A stretch of DNA of 64,000 nt from Bacillota bacterium (GTDB lineage Bacteria > Bacillota > Desulfotomaculia > Desulfotomaculales > VENG01), in assembly GCA_009711705.1 (NCBI GenBank), contig VENG01000005.1:62001-126000 (forward strand), given 5' to 3'. Position numbers and translations under genes: made by a program. Below are positions 1 through 8,145 of this stretch, piece by piece (positions within the stretch are counted from its first letter, which is position 1; each line of letters begins with the position of its first letter). Under the pieces are notes generated by a model. The model made no database searches, had not been told where the DNA came from, and saw only the letters and a program-made list of their open reading frames with translations.

Positions 1-233
1 GCAAGATCAAATATTTTATCGGCATATTCAAACAGACTGCGCCCGGCACCGGTAAGCATAATTTTTCTCCCCCGGCGGATAAATAGTTTTAAATGCAAGC
101 TATTTTCCAGGCCGGATACCTGTCGTGAAACGGCAGGTTGGCTTAAAGCCAATTCCTCACCCGCCTTAGAGTAACTCAGGAGCCTGGCAACACTATAAAA
201 AACTCTTAGTTGATACAGGTTTAATTCGGACAA
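1..233 (-). CDS. LysR-type transcriptional regulator, N-terminal part
   Basis: This is the first 77 codons of a LysR-family regulator; the rest lies beyond the left edge. Translation from the TTG at 233 gives an N-terminal winged helix-turn-helix with the family features YQLRVFYSVARLLSYSKA and LSQPAVSRQVSGLE, then LFIRRGRK and LTGAGR. A GAGGTGAG ribosome site sits just upstream. It diverges from selD across 130 bp that hold a palindrome, so control of the selenium operon is likely. From memory, a LysR subfamily is named as selenium-metabolism associated and this may belong to it; that is not checked. Effector and full length cannot be seen. Confidence 0.85.
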   Translation of the reverse strand, partial: MSELNLYQLRVFYSVARLLSYSKAGEELALSQPAVSRQVSGLENSLHLKLFIRRGRKIMLTGAGRSLFEYADKIFDL

Positions 234-268
234 GCCCTCACCTCTTTTATGAGTATGTTATTACTTAA

Positions 269-308
269 ATGCATAGTAACTATGTTAATTATGCATTTGT
301 ATTATAAT
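269..308. promoter_or_regulatory. Candidate LysR operator and selD promoter
   Basis: Between the divergent LysR and selD genes lies a perfect 13-bp palindrome, CATAGTAACTATG (272-284). It is embedded in a wider inverted repeat, ATGCATA (269-275) and TATGCAT (290-296). A TATAAT hexamer follows at 303-308, about 55 bp before the selD start. LysR proteins bind interrupted dyads of this kind between divergent genes, so this is a natural operator. The -35 box is not clear. Function is inferred from position and symmetry. Confidence 0.5.
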
Positions 309-362
309 ACCCGTCATGCTATTCTGTAAATAATTCAAAACCGAAAGGAAGAAATGTTAATT

Positions 363-1397
363 ATGGAAATTAGCCTTACATCGTATTCTCCCGGTTCCGG
401 CTGAGCATGTAAAATAGGTCCGGCGGATCTGGAACAGGCATTACGCTGCCTGCCTCCCATAAAAGACCCTGCTGTTTTAACAGGGCGGGAAGAAAACGCA
501 GCCATTTATAAAGTGAATGAAGAACAGGCCATTATTCAAACTGTAGATTATATCACACCGGTAGTGGATGACCCTTATCAATTCGGCATGATTGCTGCGG
601 CAAATGCTTTAAGTGATATTTATGCCATGGGTGGTAAACCGGTAATTGCCCTCAACCTGGTAGGTTTCCCCAACCAGAGCATCCCATTAACTATTATGGA
701 AAGAATTATGCAAGGCGGGGCTGAAAAAGCTACCGAAGCAGGTGTCACAGTAGTGGGTGGACACTCGGTCACCGATCATGCCCCTAAGTACGGTCTGGTA
801 GTAACCGGTTTCGTAGACCCGCGCAGGATGGTTACAAAAGGCGGTGCCAAGCCCGGTGACGCCCTGATTCTGACTAAACCGCTGGGCATCGGTGCCATTA
901 CCACCGGTATTGACCACAAGCTGGTAAATGGTGCACTCATAGAACAGGTTACGAAAATCATGGTTACCTTAAATAAGAGAGCGGCTGAAATAATGCAGGA
1001 GGTAGGAATTAATGCCTGCACTGATGTAACGGGGTTCGGCTTGCTGGGACATTTGCGGGAAATCCTTACCTCCAGTGGAGTTGGGGCGCGGGTACTCTCA
1101 TCCCAAATACCGGTTATTCCGGAAACCGAAAAATTAATACAGGCCGGAGCGGTAGCGGGGGGTACCCACAATAATTACCGGTACCTGCGGGATCAGGTAA
1201 GCTGGGATCCCAACCTATCCAAGGAGATGCGGCTTATTCTATGTGATCCCCAGACTTCAGGCGGCCTTTTAATGGCGGTACCCCCGGAAAACAAAAAAAC
1301 ATTAATAAACGCCATGAAAAAGGAAAAAGATATTTTGACAGTGGCCGAAATAGGGCAAATCATTGAGGCTTCGGGCGAGATAAAAGTTGTGATTTAA
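363..1397 (+). CDS. selD: Selenide, water dikinase SelD (selenocysteine-containing)
   Basis: SelD makes selenophosphate from selenide and ATP, the selenium donor for Sec-tRNA. From ATG 363 the frame reads SYSPGSG, then TGA at 402-404, then ACKIGPADLEQ, and stays open to 1397. The TGA lies where the family has its catalytic Cys or Sec, followed two residues on by the conserved Cys and Lys. Counting Sec, the protein is 344 residues, the usual SelD length. Glycine-rich ATP-binding segments (residues about 95-140, VVGGHSVTDHAP) and CTDVTGFGLLGH are intact. An in-frame ATG at 354 is an alternative start; the SD AAGGAAG (345-351) fits neither perfectly. A caller that stops at TGA would give a false start at GTG 513. 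It heads the selenium operon. Confidence 0.95.
402..431 (+). promoter_or_regulatory. bSECIS-like element in selD
   Basis: Directly after the UGA at 402-404, TAGGTCC (415-421) pairs with GGATCTG (425-431), seven base pairs including two wobbles, closing a GGC loop (422-424). The loop starts 17 nt after the UGA. Bacterial SECIS elements are short hairpins with a guanine-bearing apical loop about this far downstream, bound by SelB. Structure is read by eye, not folded by program. Confidence 0.8.
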
Positions 1398-1466
1398 CGG
1401 CTCAGGATACAGAGCAAAAGGAAACCATAATCTTTAACTAACTGTTTAAAAAGGGAGTGAGATAAC

Positions 1467-2846
1467 TTGAATTCCGAGGTCGCCGCTGCTAAAAAAGACC
1501 GCCCGGAAATATTTCTGGAATTGACCCGCAGTCTCTGTCCCGCGTGCCGAAAAGTAATAGATGCTGATGTACTGGTTAGAGACAACAAAGTTTTTATGCA
1601 TAAATATTGCCCGGAGCACGGCTGGTTTGATGCCCTGGTTTCCAGCGACGTTGAGCATTACCGGGTCGGTCAGCAGTTTAATAAGCCGGGAACTATCCCG
1701 CTTACTTTTACTTCGGAAGTTGAAAAAGGTTGCCCGGAAGACTGCGGCCTATGCCCGGAACACAAACAGCACACCTGCCTGGGCATTATCGAAATAACCG
1801 ACGCCTGCAACCTGCGCTGCCCCACTTGTTTTGCGGGTGCCGGAGGAAACAATTTCCTCAGTGTTGACCGGGTGAAAAAGATGCTTGAACTGCTTATGAC
1901 TTGCGAAGGAAATCCCGGCGTAATTCAACTAAGTGGCGGGGAACCCACACTGCACCCTGAACTGCTTAGCATTATTTCCTTAGCTCAACAGATGGGTATA
2001 AAGGTGGTCCAGCTTAATACCAACGGTATCCGCATTGCACAAGACGATGCTTTCCTGGAGAAACTCACCCGGCATAAACCTTCTATTTACCTTCAATTCG
2101 ACGGATTTACACCTGATGTTTACCTGCAGCTCAGGGGGGAGGATTTGCTGGAAACCAAGCTAAAAGCCATTGACCGGCTGGCCGAGCAGGGTTTCAACAT
2201 TGTACTGGCCACTACGGTTATCCAAGGACTCAATGATAGCCAGTTAGGACAAATAGCAGAATTTGCTGTAAAACACAAGTCCATCCGGGGTGTAATGTTT
2301 CAACCTGCTACATATACCGGGAGACACCGGGACTTTGACCCCTTGCATCGAACCACACTGCCCGATGTACTGTCGGCGCTGGATACACAGACCTCGGGAC
2401 TTTTAACAAAGCAAGATTTTATACCTGTTCCATGCCCTTACCCCACCTGCTCCGCCATTACTTACGTTTATAATGACGGCAACGAGATAACCACCCTACC
2501 CCGTCTGATAAACGTTGAGGATTATTTAGATTATTTTAAAAACCAGTTTATCACCGATCTTTCTCCCCTCACCCAGGGGGCATTGGAGGGGCTGTGGTCA
2601 GCCTGTGCCACACCCGGTACCGAAGATGTGAACAATAATTTTGCCGGCTGTTGCGGTTTTTCACCCGAAAGCCTAAAGGAGCTGGAAGAGGAAATAACCA
2701 TGGTAGGCGTTCACGCTTTCATGGATCCCTATAACTTTGATCTTAAGCGGGCCAAGAAATGCTGTATTCACCAGGTTCTGCCTGAAGGGAAACTGGTTCC
2801 GTTCTGTGTTTACAATAACCTGAAGCGAGGTTACCAACATGGATAA
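1467..2846 (+). CDS. Radical SAM protein with N-terminal cysteine motif
   Basis: A 459-residue radical SAM enzyme. The [4Fe-4S]-SAM motif is CNLRCPTC near residue 113, followed by GGEP at about 160. An N-terminal zinc-ribbon-like part (CPAC, then KYCPEHGW) and a further CPEDCGLCPEH precede the core. C-terminal cysteines (VPCPYPTC, FAGCCGF, KKCCIH) suggest more clusters or metal sites. This layout resembles the MJ0619/tetraether-synthase-like group of radical SAM proteins. The TTG start has an AGGGAGTGAG ribosome site. It overlaps the following methyltransferase by 8 bp, so the two are probably translationally coupled partners. From memory, a family called TrsS (radical SAM (seleno)protein) with partner methyltransferase TrsM has a similar arrangement; not verified. 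Substrate unknown. Confidence 0.88.
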   Translation: MNSEVAAAKKDRPEIFLELTRSLCPACRKVIDADVLVRDNKVFMHKYCPEHGWFDALVSSDVEHYRVGQQFNKPGTIPLTFTSEVEKGCPEDCGLCPEHKQHTCLGIIEITDACNLRCPTCFAGAGGNNFLSVDRVKKMLELLMTCEGNPGVIQLSGGEPTLHPELLSIISLAQQMGIKVVQLNTNGIRIAQDDAFLEKLTRHKPSIYLQFDGFTPDVYLQLRGEDLLETKLKAIDRLAEQGFNIVLATTVIQGLNDSQLGQIAEFAVKHKSIRGVMFQPATYTGRHRDFDPLHRTTLPDVLSALDTQTSGLLTKQDFIPVPCPYPTCSAITYVYNDGNEITTLPRLINVEDYLDYFKNQFITDLSPLTQGALEGLWSACATPGTEDVNNNFAGCCGFSPESLKELEEEITMVGVHAFMDPYNFDLKRAKKCCIHQVLPEGKLVPFCVYNNLKRGYQHG

Positions 2847-3621
2847 CACCAAGTGTTCCTGTGTTAACTTTTATGAAAATGATATAACCCAATTCCTGCT
2901 GGGTGATGTTTTTCACCCCGGCGGGCTGGAACTTACCGCCAAAATGGCCCGGGAATTAGGTCTAAACGAAAAGGATTTGGTTCTGGACGTTGCCTGCGGC
3001 CAAGGTACCACGGTAAATTACCTGGTGCAAAACTTTGGTTGCCGGGCCACGGGTGTTGACCTGAGCGAGGTAAACCTTTCCACGGCCCGCGCAAAGGCAG
3101 CTGATCAAGGGGTGCAAGATAAATTATCCTTTCGCGCGGGAGATGCGGAGAAACTCCCCCTGGAGGATAAGTCATGCAGCATTGTAGTTTCCGAATGTGC
3201 TTTTTGCACCTTTCCTGATAAGAATACCGCTGCCTCCGAAATGTACAGGATTATGAGACCTGCCGGAAGACTGGGCCTCTCGGACATGACCGTAGACCAG
3301 GCCAGACTTCCTTTAGAAATGCAGTCCCTTCTTTTCCGTGCCGCGTGTGTGGCAGACGCCCGCACAGCCGGAGAATACCGGGAAATACTGGCCCGGTCCG
3401 GATTCAATGGGCTTAGAGAAACGGATTGCAGCGAAACATTGTTAGAGCTGACCGGCAACATTCGTAAGCGCCTTTTAATGGCTGAGCTGGCGGTAAAACT
3501 AAAAAAAATTAACCTGGGTGAAGTGGATTTTGAACAGGGCAAAAAATGGCTGAATATGGCGGAGGATTTAATTCGCAAGCAAGTGATCGGTTATGTAATG
3601 ATAACGGGCTATAAAAACTGA
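2839..3621 (+). CDS. Class I SAM-dependent methyltransferase
   Basis: A 260-residue Rossmann-fold methyltransferase. Motif I is VLDVACGQGTTV at about residue 50, with the acidic end of strand 2 at GVDLSEVN and a post-motif region VSECAFCTFPDK. The fold is nearest to UbiE/ArsM-like enzymes, and it has an extended C-terminal helical segment after residue 190. The ATG start lies within the last codons of the radical SAM gene. The acceptor is unknown; position between a radical SAM protein and a membrane ferredoxin in a selenium operon suggests a small thiol, metalloid or selenium compound, but this is inference. Confidence 0.88.
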   Translation: MDNTKCSCVNFYENDITQFLLGDVFHPGGLELTAKMARELGLNEKDLVLDVACGQGTTVNYLVQNFGCRATGVDLSEVNLSTARAKAADQGVQDKLSFRAGDAEKLPLEDKSCSIVVSECAFCTFPDKNTAASEMYRIMRPAGRLGLSDMTVDQARLPLEMQSLLFRAACVADARTAGEYREILARSGFNGLRETDCSETLLELTGNIRKRLLMAELAVKLKKINLGEVDFEQGKKWLNMAEDLIRKQVIGYVMITGYKN

Positions 3622-3661
3622 TTAACCGGTTATATAAGCATAACCCGGAAGGGGGGATTAG

Positions 3662-4768
3662 GTGGACAATAACAAAATTAGCTGGGCCAAAATATTCAGT
3701 ATTTTCGGCCTCATATGGCTGGCATCAAGTTTCATTCACCCGCTTCATGTTTCCTTAGGCGGGAAAATGGTACAAATAAACGCTTATCCCGAAATATATC
3801 TCATTCCCCTATTTGGTATTTGGCGACTACGTACCGAAAAACAGCCTTACCAGAGAAACAGGATAAAGTGGATGCTGGGACTATTTTTCCTGTACTGGGT
3901 GCTGCTGTTTAACCTTTATCCCAAAGTTCCCTTTGTGGACGGTACAACCCATACCACATACCTGGCAGTACATATGGTAGGATCCCTTCCCTTTTTCCTT
4001 ATGCTCATTGCGGTTGCATTCATGGGCAAAAGGGCGGACTGCGGTTGGAACTGCCCGTGCGTATTTGACAGGGAAACCATTGGCTTTGCCTTTCGGGATG
4101 CTACCCTCAAAGGTGACTTTTGGTGGCGCTTTCGGCACATTAAATGGATTGGCCTGATTACAGTGTGGGGCTACTTTGTTTACATGCTGTTAGATCCGGC
4201 CCATGCCTACCAGCGTTTTGGGGAAACTATGTACGAGACAATATTATGGGCATATTACCTTAGCTTTTTAATCATTCCTTTTACCGGGCACCGGAGCTTT
4301 TGCCGCTGGGGTTGCCCGTGGGCAGCCACGTGGGGCGTCTTAAATCTGGCCGGCTTTTATAAAATAAAGGCCGATACAGAGAAATGTATAGATTGCGGCC
4401 TTTGCGAGCGCGAATGCGATATGGGAGTACCTATCCGGGAATTAATTAATGCCAAAGGAATGATACGTTCGACCGAATGTATGGGCTGTGGGCGCTGCGT
4501 CCATGTATGCCCCCGGGAAGTATTAACTTTCCACGATTATAAAGATGTATTTAAGAGTCGCAATTTGAGTCCCCTGGAAAGAAATATACGCCTGGCAGGT
4601 GGTTTGACGGTGGCCGGACTTATTGTTTTGGATCCTGGTTCCCCTTGGGGTTATCTGGGGCTGGCCTTCTTCTTCACCGGTCTGTTTGGATTCTGTCCCA
4701 CCTATGCAATGATCGGCACCGTGGTCAAAAAAATAAAAACATCTGCGGGCCGTTCCAAGGACCTATAA
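3662..4768 (+). CDS. NapH-like membrane ferredoxin with DUF2892-like C-terminus
   Basis: A 368-residue integral membrane iron-sulfur protein. Several hydrophobic segments (about residues 10-30, 70-90, 105-125, 158-178, 190-210) carry the paired cysteine motifs of the NapH/CcoG group, CGWNCPC and CRWGCPW. Two ferredoxin-type clusters follow: CIDCGLCERECD and CMGCGRCVHVCP. The last 50 residues (LGLAFFFTGLFGFCPTYAMIG) resemble the DUF2892 membrane hairpin found in YgaP-like proteins. GTG start after AAGGGGGG. Such proteins pass electrons across or along the membrane; here the likely clients are the neighbouring radical SAM enzyme and the Sec protein. The NapH plus DUF2892 joining is unusual. Confidence 0.85.
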   Translation: MDNNKISWAKIFSIFGLIWLASSFIHPLHVSLGGKMVQINAYPEIYLIPLFGIWRLRTEKQPYQRNRIKWMLGLFFLYWVLLFNLYPKVPFVDGTTHTTYLAVHMVGSLPFFLMLIAVAFMGKRADCGWNCPCVFDRETIGFAFRDATLKGDFWWRFRHIKWIGLITVWGYFVYMLLDPAHAYQRFGETMYETILWAYYLSFLIIPFTGHRSFCRWGCPWAATWGVLNLAGFYKIKADTEKCIDCGLCERECDMGVPIRELINAKGMIRSTECMGCGRCVHVCPREVLTFHDYKDVFKSRNLSPLERNIRLAGGLTVAGLIVLDPGSPWGYLGLAFFFTGLFGFCPTYAMIGTVVKKIKTSAGRSKDL

Positions 4769-4795
4769 AATTAAATTATCTGAGGAGGAATTAGC

Positions 4796-5059
4796 GTGAT
4801 TAAAATTAAAGTTTATTCGAATCGTCCTGCAGGACCCGGTTGAAGGGGACTATGTAATTTGGCCGGGCAGGTCAAAGAAAAGTTTCCCGACGACGTAGAG
4901 GTTGAAACTGTTTACTCCGGTTTTATTGGTTTGGGCCACAAAGGAGATAGTATAAAACCTCCTAATATAACGGTTGATGACGAAAAATTAGGAGGCAAGG
5001 TGACCTACGAGGAACTTGAAAAAAAAGTATTACAAAGAAAGGAACATAAAGACCGTTAA
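4796..5059 (+). CDS. Small thioredoxin-like selenoprotein
   Basis: An 87-residue protein if the TGA at 4841-4843 is read as selenocysteine. GTG 4796 follows GAGGAGGAA, a strong ribosome site placed right after the NapH-like gene. The frame reads VYSNRPAGPG-Sec-RGLCN, then an open frame to 5059. The beta strand, redox motif (Sec16, Cys20), helix, strand VEVETVYSG, and later NITVDDEKLGGKVTYEEL match the small one-domain thioredoxin-like redox proteins. Stopping at the TGA would leave a 15-residue peptide, and the rest would be called from TTG 4859 with no ribosome site. From memory, a thioredoxin-like (seleno)protein SaoT family exists; membership is not checked. It probably exchanges electrons with the upstream membrane ferredoxin. 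Confidence 0.82.
4841..4876 (+). promoter_or_regulatory. bSECIS-like element in the small selenoprotein gene
   Basis: UGA at 4841-4843 is followed by TTTGGCC (4858-4864) pairing with GGTCAAA (4870-4876), seven base pairs with one G-U, around a GGGCA loop (4865-4869). The loop begins 21 nt after the UGA. Loop content and spacing agree with the selD element, so SelB could read both. Read by eye. Confidence 0.8.
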
Positions 5060-5098
5060 AGAATTTTTTGACCAGCTATTGCCGCTGATCACTCTTTT

Positions 5099-5857
5099 CT
5101 ACCCTAAAATTTTACTGAGAAACTCTCTGGTACGGGGATGTTCCGGGCTGGTAAAAATTTTTTGTGGTGTGGATTCTTCCACGATGCTTCCGTTGTCCAT
5201 GAATATTACCCTGTCCGCCACTTCACGGGCAAAACCCATTTCGTGGCTGACCACCACCATGGTCATCCCCTCACGTGCCAGGTCTTTGATTACCGCCAGC
5301 ACACCTTCCACCAGTTCCGGGTCTAATGCACTGGTGGGCTCATCAAAGAGCATAGCCTTGGGCTGCATAGCCAGTGCCCTGGCAATGGCCACCCGCTGTT
5401 TTTGCCCGCCGGAAAGCTGGATGGGGTAAGCACCGGCCTTGTCTGCCAGTCCCACCTTTTCCAGCATCTGCTCAGCCTTTTTGCGTGCCTCCTTAGCAGC
5501 GGTTTTATACACTGTCACAGGCCCCTCCATAACGTTTTCCAGGGCTGTCTGGTGCGGAAAAAGGTTAAACTGCTGAAACACCATACCGATGGTACTACGC
5601 AGCCGGTATATATTTTTACGGTGATCATCCACCAGGCGCCCACCGGCTGTTTTCTTTTTGCCCACCGGCCGACCGTCTACCGTAATATACCCCTCATCAA
5701 TGGATTCTAAGTAATTAAGGCAACGTAAAAATGTGCTTTTGCCGGAGCCGCTGGGGCCAATGATAACAACCACTTCCCCTGCGTTAACAGTCAGACTTAC
5801 ATTTTTTAATACATGTAAACTGCCAAACCATTTGTTTAAATTATGGGCTTCAATCAC
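5099..5857 (-). CDS. Polar amino acid ABC transporter, ATP-binding protein
   Basis: ATPase of a GlnQ/HisP-type importer. Walker A is GPSGSGKST, the Q-loop [12 protein letters not shown], the signature LSGGQKQR, Walker [14 protein letters not shown], and the switch His is in VVSHEMGF. The family's extra segment between strand and helix ([16 protein letters not shown]) is present. The GTG at 5857 is chosen because GGAAGGTG lies seven bases ahead; a TTG at 5878 would overlap the permease stop but has a poorly placed site. It is the last gene of the SBP-permease-ATPase operon. Confidence 0.93.
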   Translation of the reverse strand: MIEAHNLNKWFGSLHVLKNVSLTVNAGEVVVIIGPSGSGKSTFLRCLNYLESIDEGYITVDGRPVGKKKTAGGRLVDDHRKNIYRLRSTIGMVFQQFNLFPHQTALENVMEGPVTVYKTAAKEARKKAEQMLEKVGLADKAGAYPIQLSGGQKQRVAIARALAMQPKAMLFDEPTSALDPELVEGVLAVIKDLAREGMTMVVVSHEMGFAREVADRVIFMDNGSIVEESTPQKIFTSPEHPRTREFLSKILG

Positions 5858-5874
5858 AGTTACACACCTTCCCG

Positions 5875-6546
5875 TCAATCACCGTCGGATATGGCCAGGC
5901 GTTTTTCCAGGCGGCCAATCACATAAATGAAAATAGTTGTCAAAAGGAGGTATATGACAGCAACCGTAAGGAAAATCTCCATAGACCGGAATGTGGAATT
6001 ACTCAACAATTTGCCCTGGCGCAACAATTCCGTCATGGTAATAACTGAAACCAGGGAAGAATCCTTCATCAGGGTGATAAATTCATTACCCATGGGCGGC
6101 AGTAGCCTGCGATAAGCCTGGGGCAGTATTACACGCCGAAAAGCCTGAGCATAAGACATACCAAGGGAGAGGGCGGCTTCCATCTGCCCCTTATCGATGG
6201 ATTGAATGCCTGCCCTGATAATTTCAGCTATGTATGCACCGCCGCAAACGCTAAGCCCTACCACAGCTGCCGTATGTGCGCTAAATTCAATTCCCACCTG
6301 GGGTAGACCGTAATAAAGGATATACAGCTGCACGAGAAGGGGGATCCCCCGGATCACCCAGGTGTAGATCCCCCCAATTATTGCCAGCATCTTAAAGCGC
6401 GAAATTTTAGCCAGGGCTACAAAAAGCCCTATAATGGTCCCGAAGAAAATTGCTAAAAGGGTTAATTCTACGGTTAGTAATGCTCCCTTAAGCAGCAGAG
6501 GCAGAATTTGAAGCAGGAATTCTACGTCTATAGGGCCCAATTGCAT
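5875..6546 (-). CDS. Polar amino acid ABC transporter, permease
   Basis: A 223-residue inner-membrane permease of the His/Glu/Gln/Arg/opine family. It begins with hydrophobic helices ([20 protein letters not shown]), and has the EAA-type loop [22 protein letters not shown] that docks on the ATPase. Alone it would act as a homodimer with the neighbouring ATPase. It sits 25 bp after the binding protein gene and its stop abuts the ATPase gene. Confidence 0.93.
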   Translation of the reverse strand: MQLGPIDVEFLLQILPLLLKGALLTVELTLLAIFFGTIIGLFVALAKISRFKMLAIIGGIYTWVIRGIPLLVQLYILYYGLPQVGIEFSAHTAAVVGLSVCGGAYIAEIIRAGIQSIDKGQMEAALSLGMSYAQAFRRVILPQAYRRLLPPMGNEFITLMKDSSLVSVITMTELLRQGKLLSNSTFRSMEIFLTVAVIYLLLTTIFIYVIGRLEKRLAISDGD

Positions 6547-6570
6547 GGCTTACACTCCGTTGCAAATAAA

Positions 6571-7413
6571 TTAATCTTGCGGGATTACGTTATCACCGAA
6601 CCACTTTATAGAGATTTCAGTGAGGGTACCGTCTTCCATCATTTCCGTCAAGGCGGTGTCAATAGCTTCCTTCAATTGTCCATCTTCTTTACGGATACCA
6701 ATGGCATAAGGTTCTTGAACTAAACGTTCGCCAACCACTTTATATGTATCCGGCTTTTTGCTTACATAGTGAGCAGCGGTGGTTACGTCCACAATTACCA
6801 CGTCAACACGTCCAATGGCCAGATCTTGAAATGCTTCCGGGTACTGGTCGTACAACTTAACGTTTTCCAGTCCTAAATCCTTACAGGCAGTTTCACCGGA
6901 ACTACCTGTCTGAGTGGCAATATTCTCACCCTCCAGATTTTTAAGGTCTTCAGCATTGGTAATATCGGCATTGTCTTTTCTAACCACCATACCGATACCG
7001 GCATTAACATAGTTTTTGGAGAAATTAATAACTTCTTTGCGCTCATCAGTAACACTCATACCCGAAATAATTACGTCAAACTTTTTGGCCTTTAAGGCAG
7101 CAATAACTCCGTCCCAGTCAGTGGGCTTCCACTCTATTTCTACACCCAAACGCTTGCTCAATTCGACTCCCATGTCGATGTCAAATCCAATTAACTCGTT
7201 TGTTTCCGCATCACGGTAACCCATAGGAGCAAAAGTATCGTCCAGACCGGCCACCAGAACTCCCTCTTCCTGGATGGTTTCCCAGGTTGTCTTTTCCGCA
7301 TCAGCCTGCTGGCCGGACTCTTCGGGTGCTTGTTCACCACCACCGCAGCCCGTTACTGCCAGCGCCAAGCCCAACACCAACAGCGTTACCCACAGATACT
7401 TTCTCTTCCCCAC
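6571..7413 (-). CDS. Polar amino acid ABC transporter, substrate-binding lipoprotein
   Basis: Family 3 solute-binding protein of about 280 residues. After a lysine-rich start comes a hydrophobic stretch and lipobox (LAVTGCGGG), so it is a membrane-anchored lipoprotein. The family signature GFDIDMGVELSKRLGVE and the FDVIISGMSVTDERK segment are clear. GTG 7413 has AGGGGAGG at the right distance, better than the upstream alternative at 7437. First gene of the importer operon. Which amino acid is bound cannot be read from sequence. Confidence 0.93.
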   Translation of the reverse strand: MGKRKYLWVTLLVLGLALAVTGCGGGEQAPEESGQQADAEKTTWETIQEEGVLVAGLDDTFAPMGYRDAETNELIGFDIDMGVELSKRLGVEIEWKPTDWDGVIAALKAKKFDVIISGMSVTDERKEVINFSKNYVNAGIGMVVRKDNADITNAEDLKNLEGENIATQTGSSGETACKDLGLENVKLYDQYPEAFQDLAIGRVDVVIVDVTTAAHYVSKKPDTYKVVGERLVQEPYAIGIRKEDGQLKEAIDTALTEMMEDGTLTEISIKWFGDNVIPQD

Positions 7414-7491
7414 TTTTCGTCCTCCCCTTCGACACAAATATATTATTTTCTTCTCTCTAATAGTTTAACTAACTAAAGAAATGAAGTCAAG

Positions 7492-7526
7492 CAAAAAGTG
7501 GACGGGCCCCACAAAGAGGGCCCGTC
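7492..7526 (-). terminator. Rho-independent terminator
   Basis: GACGGGCCC (7501-7509) and GGGCCCGTC (7518-7526) form a nine-base-pair GC-rich hairpin. On the minus strand it is followed by CACTTTTT, so it ends transcription of the secreted-protein gene at 7549-7977 before the amino acid importer operon. Confidence 0.85.
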
Positions 7527-7548
7527 ATTTAAAAGAGGTACTATATGA

Positions 7549-7977
7549 CTAATTGCTTACAACTTTAGTACGGGAATACTGGGTATTGCCATACTCATCT
7601 ACATAGCTGTGGTAATTCCAATCATTTTCGTCATCATCATCGAAAAAATAACGGGTAACACCGTTATCATCCTTGTAGTGGTACCATTCACCATCCACGT
7701 CATCATGGTAGCGGTTCCAATCATCATACCGATCAAAATCCCTGTCATAACGCCAATCGTAATAACTGCCCAAAACACGTACATGATCGAAATAACTGTC
7801 CCAGTCTACAACCACCCGGTCACCAAAATTTCCGGACCAGTATTGACCGTGGTAACCATCACTTACCCAACCACTGTTACCGACGATGTATACATCTCCG
7901 CTTGAATGTGCCAATGCAACAGGGGTTAAGCTAAATACAAACAACATCGCCAAAATAATTACAACAGATTTACGCAA
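7549..7977 (-). CDS. Secreted Asp/Tyr-rich hypothetical protein
   Basis: A 142-residue protein with a clean signal peptide (VVIILAMLFVFSLTPVALA, cut near residue 23). The mature part is very acidic and aromatic: runs of Asp, Tyr, Trp and His such as YDWRYDRDFDRYDDWNRYH and FFDDDDENDW. I do not recognise a family. TTG start after GAAGGGAG. Composition suggests a divalent cation-binding or wall-associated protein, but this is only a guess. It is a single transcription unit with its own terminator. Confidence 0.75.
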   Translation of the reverse strand: MRKSVVIILAMLFVFSLTPVALAHSSGDVYIVGNSGWVSDGYHGQYWSGNFGDRVVVDWDSYFDHVRVLGSYYDWRYDRDFDRYDDWNRYHDDVDGEWYHYKDDNGVTRYFFDDDDENDWNYHSYVDEYGNTQYSRTKVVSN

Positions 7978-8145
7978 ATTAATGCATCTCCCTTCTGTCT
8001 AAAAGCCAATGATGTCTTCTCTTAAATTATAATATACGGCTATCTTTTGAGACAACAGCAATCCGTACATAATACTCATGTACCTTTTTGTAAATCTGTC
8101 TTTCTTTAACTACTTTGGACATTTTCTTATTTGGAGTGGAAAATT

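Noticed and set aside
3105..3578. A 157-codon frame opposite the methyltransferase
   Set aside because: Antisense shadow of a clear coding gene; no site or family.
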